Origin: JBDRNE01 sp043812935
GTDB lineage: Bacteria > Omnitrophota > Gorgyraeia > Tantalellales > Tantalellaceae
Length of the DNA: 40,936 nucleotides
Assembly (NCBI GenBank): GCA_043812935.1
Contig: JBDRLO010000039.1
Coordinates: 1-40,936 of the forward strand
Direction: 5' to 3'
Shown here: one piece after another, positions 38,135 through 40,936 of the stretch
How the letters are laid out: every line of letters starts with the position of its first letter
How positions within the stretch are numbered: position 1 is the stretch's first letter
The notes under the pieces: generated by a model
Databases searched by the model: none
The model's input: only the letters and a program-made list of their open reading frames with translations
What the model was told of the DNA's origin: nothing
Position numbers and translations under genes: made by a program

Positions 38135-40936
38135 ATGGGTAGAAAGTTAAAAAAACACATGATAGATCTAACAAAATGGATGCTTTTGATAAGTTTTTTT
38201 GTTAGTTTTAACCTCAATGCCGCGGAAGCATCAGGAGAAGCAGATAGTTTATTCTCAGAGTTTTCTGAAGCTAGAGAAGGCGGCAAATATGCCCAGCTTG
38301 ATGTTGGAACATTTAGTATCCCTGCTCATTTAGGGGAAATTCTATATTCTTACCAAGGTGAATCTAATAAATTTGTTATACATTTGCAGGACGCGCATTG
38401 TAACTATTTTGCGCAGCATAAGATAGCAGACATTCTGGATTATTTGAATAAAGAGTACGGTCTAAGTATTGTTAATCTTGAGGGTGGAGTTAAGGAGTAT
38501 GACCTTAGAGCATTTACTTCAATTACGGGTAAAGATATCCGGCGTGAAGTCGCGGATTATTTCGTAAAAAAGGGCGAGATCAATGGCGCAGAGTTTTACG
38601 CTATTAATAATCCGGAAAAAGTTACTTTATGGGGAGTGGAAGATAAAGATTTATATTTGAAGAACCTGCAGGTTTATCGCGATTCCCTGAAGTACAAAGA
38701 TCAGGTAGATGGGTTCTTGAAAGTTTTGTCGTACATATTAAACAATCTTAAACGCGGCATTTATTCTCAGGAACTTTTAAAAATCGACATGGCATATAAT
38801 GCCTACAAATCCGGGAACATGGACTTCCGGGATTATCTGGAATTTCTAATCGGAAAAGCCAGGGAAAAAAATATAGAAGTTAAAAATTTTTCTAATATCT
38901 ATTTGCTGTTTCAGGCAATGGAAACGGAAAACGACATTGATTTTAAAAGGGCCAATTTAGAAAGAAGCATGGTGTTGGATGAACTTAGAAATAAACTTTC
39001 TAAAAATGATATACATGAACTTGTCTTAAGAACGGTTGATTTTAAAACGAAAAAATTATCGCGTAAATCATTCTATAGTTTTTTGCTTAAAAAAGCCCGT
39101 CAGATCAATCTTGACATTAAACGTTTTCCTGCGCTTTCCGAATACATAATGTATGTATCATTTTATGAAGCGGTTGACCGTTCAAAAGTTATGGAAGAAC
39201 TTGACAGGCTTGAAAGCGAAATAAAGGAGCCGTTATACCGCAACAATATTCAACGTTTGCTAAATGTGCTTTCGCGGAATCTTGTTTTAATGAGAAACAT
39301 TTTTAATGTACTGCTTACGAAAGTGGATTATAGCTATTATTTGAGCAATAAAAGGTCTTTTGAGATAAAGGAATATCAGGAATTCATAGATAACGAAGCG
39401 CCGTTATACAAGATTGATACGCGTCCGGATTCAAACATTTCAAAGCTTGATGATTACCGCGAACAGATAACAAAGTTTTATGAGTATTCTTTTGAAAGAG
39501 ACGAGGTGTTTTTGGAGAATCTGCGTTTTGTCTCGGCAGAAGGCAATCTTGAAACGAGTGTTCTTATGACGGGTGGTTTTCATACGGAAAATTTGTGCGA
39601 ACTTTTTAAAAAAGCCGGGATTTCGTATGTATCCATAATGCCGAAATTTGTTATGAAAGACGGGTATGAAAATCCGTATTTTGATATTTTAGCCGGCCAG
39701 ACAACGGATGTTCAGCGTATGTTAACCTCTGTTATAGCGAAAACTTCAATGATGCAGGTGGCAAGCATGGCAACCGAACTTGCCGTGGAAGTATGGGGTA
39801 AAAGCGGGGTTGAAGCATTTTATTCAGATGTTGAATTGAAAAGGATTTTAACAGAATGGCAAAAGCTCAAGCCTGACGGCTGCGAAATAATAATTAAAGA
39901 CAAAGATAAAGTACTTTTCAAGCTTAGAGAAGGCGCCAGGCCGGAACAAAGCCCGCTGGAAATAGACATTGCGTTAATTATAGAAAACGCGCAGGATATG
40001 TTTATTGACCCTGTTATCGAAGATGTAATGAAAGGCAGAAAAGGCAGTTACGAGCCTTTGGAGAAAGTTTATCCTTCCGCAAAGAAAAAGGCAATAGCGT
40101 TTTTTGAAAGTAAAGCTTTGGAATTAAAGGACTTAGGACGTATAAAAGCATCCGAGGAACTGGAAAAAGTTGCTTTAGGTTTATCTGAAGTGCCTCAGTT
40201 AATGCTGCTAAGTGGTGTGAAAGGTTTCAAGGGCCATGCCGGAGGCCGGGGAATTTTTATCAATGCTGATGCGGCAGCGGATGAAAACGATGTAATTGGT
40301 GTTCTTATACATGAAGCAATCGCTGGCTACGCGCATTATCATATAGTGGGTTATTTGGCCGAACAATTGTTTCATGGAACCGGAAATGTCAAAATTACTG
40401 ATTTTGAACAGTTGGAAAAACCAGACGTTATGCGTGACAAGCCGGTATGGACTTTGGCTAAAGAAGATCGCTGGAAGGGCCGAAGAGATATTGCAGCAGC
40501 CGAAGAAAATATATTTACTTTTGGGACACTTGACCAAGCGTATAGCACGAGAAAGCTGTTGTCCGGAGAAGTTCTTTTGGCCTGGCAGGCATTAAAAGAG
40601 ATAGAACAAGAATTGAAGAAAGAGTTTCCTGGAGAAGATCAGGCAATAGAGGATGCCATGAAAAAAGTTGGGTTTATGGGCGGATTTGTCCGGGCGCTTT
40701 GGTACAACGGCAGATATGTGGCAGATCTGGATGTGTTTTTACCCGGCGAAAAATATGATGATCGCATAGTTGAACTCTTAAGAGATAAAACGGATATGAT
40801 TGTAGATAAAGTTGGAGCAAATATGCAGCTTAATGAAGACGCAAGCGGTATTGATGAATTGGGCTTCACGATTAATAAACTTGCAGTTTTTTATGATGGC
40901 AGTATAGTCGAATTTAATGAAAAAACCATACAAGAT
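38135..40936 (+). CDS. Large exported protein, 5' part only (open at the window end)
   Basis: The reading frame stays open from ATG 38135 to the last base, 934 residues, so the 3' end is missing. The start follows AAAAGAGGAAATA. A signal peptide of about 31 residues (MLLISFFVSFNLNAAEA) predicts export. The first domain has VIHLQDAHCNYFAQHKIADI at about residues 86-105, then LSIVNLEGG, LWGVED near 170, and VLMTGGFHTENL at about 475-486. Together these recall ChaN/TraB/EreA-like folds with paired histidines, but I cannot assign it firmly. Further on, GVLIHEAIAGYAHYH at about 722-736 has an HE...H pattern that could bind metal. I remember similar HLQDAHCNY proteins from Omnitrophica genomes. Function unknown; it is a possible client of the T2SS. 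Confidence 0.75.
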   Translation, partial: MGRKLKKHMIDLTKWMLLISFFVSFNLNAAEASGEADSLFSEFSEAREGGKYAQLDVGTFSIPAHLGEILYSYQGESNKFVIHLQDAHCNYFAQHKIADILDYLNKEYGLSIVNLEGGVKEYDLRAFTSITGKDIRREVADYFVKKGEINGAEFYAINNPEKVTLWGVEDKDLYLKNLQVYRDSLKYKDQVDGFLKVLSYILNNLKRGIYSQELLKIDMAYNAYKSGNMDFRDYLEFLIGKAREKNIEVKNFSNIYLLFQAMETENDIDFKRANLERSMVLDELRNKLSKNDIHELVLRTVDFKTKKLSRKSFYSFLLKKARQINLDIKRFPALSEYIMYVSFYEAVDRSKVMEELDRLESEIKEPLYRNNIQRLLNVLSRNLVLMRNIFNVLLTKVDYSYYLSNKRSFEIKEYQEFIDNEAPLYKIDTRPDSNISKLDDYREQITKFYEYSFERDEVFLENLRFVSAEGNLETSVLMTGGFHTENLCELFKKAGISYVSIMPKFVMKDGYENPYFDILAGQTTDVQRMLTSVIAKTSMMQVASMATELAVEVWGKSGVEAFYSDVELKRILTEWQKLKPDGCEIIIKDKDKVLFKLREGARPEQSPLEIDIALIIENAQDMFIDPVIEDVMKGRKGSYEPLEKVYPSAKKKAIAFFESKALELKDLGRIKASEELEKVALGLSEVPQLMLLSGVKGFKGHAGGRGIFINADAAADENDVIGVLIHEAIAGYAHYHIVGYLAEQLFHGTGNVKITDFEQLEKPDVMRDKPVWTLAKEDRWKGRRDIAAAEENIFTFGTLDQAYSTRKLLSGEVLLAWQALKEIEQELKKEFPGEDQAIEDAMKKVGFMGGFVRALWYNGRYVADLDVFLPGEKYDDRIVELLRDKTDMIVDKVGANMQLNEDASGIDELGFTINKLAVFYDGSIVEFNEKTIQD

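Overview
The window is a moderately AT-rich stretch of a Gram-negative (diderm) bacterial chromosome. It carries an F-type ATP synthase, a type II secretion (T2SS)/type IV pilus-like machine with a secretin, a TIGR04073-like exosortase-associated lipoprotein, and a TolC/adaptor/RND efflux locus. The divergence of the ATP synthase subunits, the TPR-rich envelope proteins and the large secreted protein at the right edge (HLQDAHCNY and TGGFHT motifs) remind me of Candidatus Omnitrophota (Omnitrophica). That placement is an inference from memory of protein style, not a computed classification.

Layout. 1-5119: 3' part of an atp operon on the + strand, reading b-delta fusion, alpha, gamma, beta. 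Beta is broken by a one-base frameshift at a run of eight T. 5305-13631 (+): T2SS operon gspE, (atpC inserted here), gspF, gspL (PilM-PilN type), gspM (PilO type), gspG, gspI, gspJ, gspK. 13672-20070 (-): convergent second T2SS operon. In transcription order it reads an ExeA/MshM-like ATPase, a GspC-like protein, the secretin GspD, a TPR/coiled-coil inner-membrane protein, a TIGR04073-like lipoprotein and two exported TPR proteins. A good sigma70-type promoter lies upstream. 20336-22038: two tRNA genes (Leu-GAG and Glu-CTC, both -) flank a small unknown gene and a REP-associated tyrosine transposase (RAYT). The RAYT is bracketed by 41-bp tandem units and REP palindromes. 22172-23227 (-): YchF-type NTPase, divergent from an operon at 23561-25062 (+) with a ROK-family regulator and a small zinc-ribbon-like protein. 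25137-37876 (+): tripartite efflux locus made of a 1499-residue protein that fuses about 11 TPR-like repeats to a TolC channel, a short-hairpin membrane fusion protein and two consecutive RND pumps. 38135 to the right edge (+): start of a large exported protein, open at the window end (934 residues visible).

Intergenic spaces, mainly in the first 13 kb, around the RAYT and around the RND genes, are filled with several dispersed repeat families: GGACAGGC/GCCTGTCC REP palindromes, CCGGTTAACCGG-type arrays, degenerate ACGTG arrays, and GGGGTCAG...CTGACCCC long hairpins. Some copies have been absorbed into coding sequence: in the RAYT gene itself, and in the prepilin leader of gspI.

How the genes work together. 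The two convergent T2SS operons plausibly build one secretion machine: assembly ATPase, platform, pseudopilus, secretin, and TPR proteins unique to this lineage. The efflux locus forms one envelope-spanning pump whose outer-membrane channel carries an unusually large N-terminal periplasmic repeat region. The most distinctive items are the TPR-TolC fusion, the duplicated helix hairpin in the second RND pump, the reduced b-delta/alpha stator pairing in the ATP synthase, and the REP palindrome inside the RAYT coding sequence.
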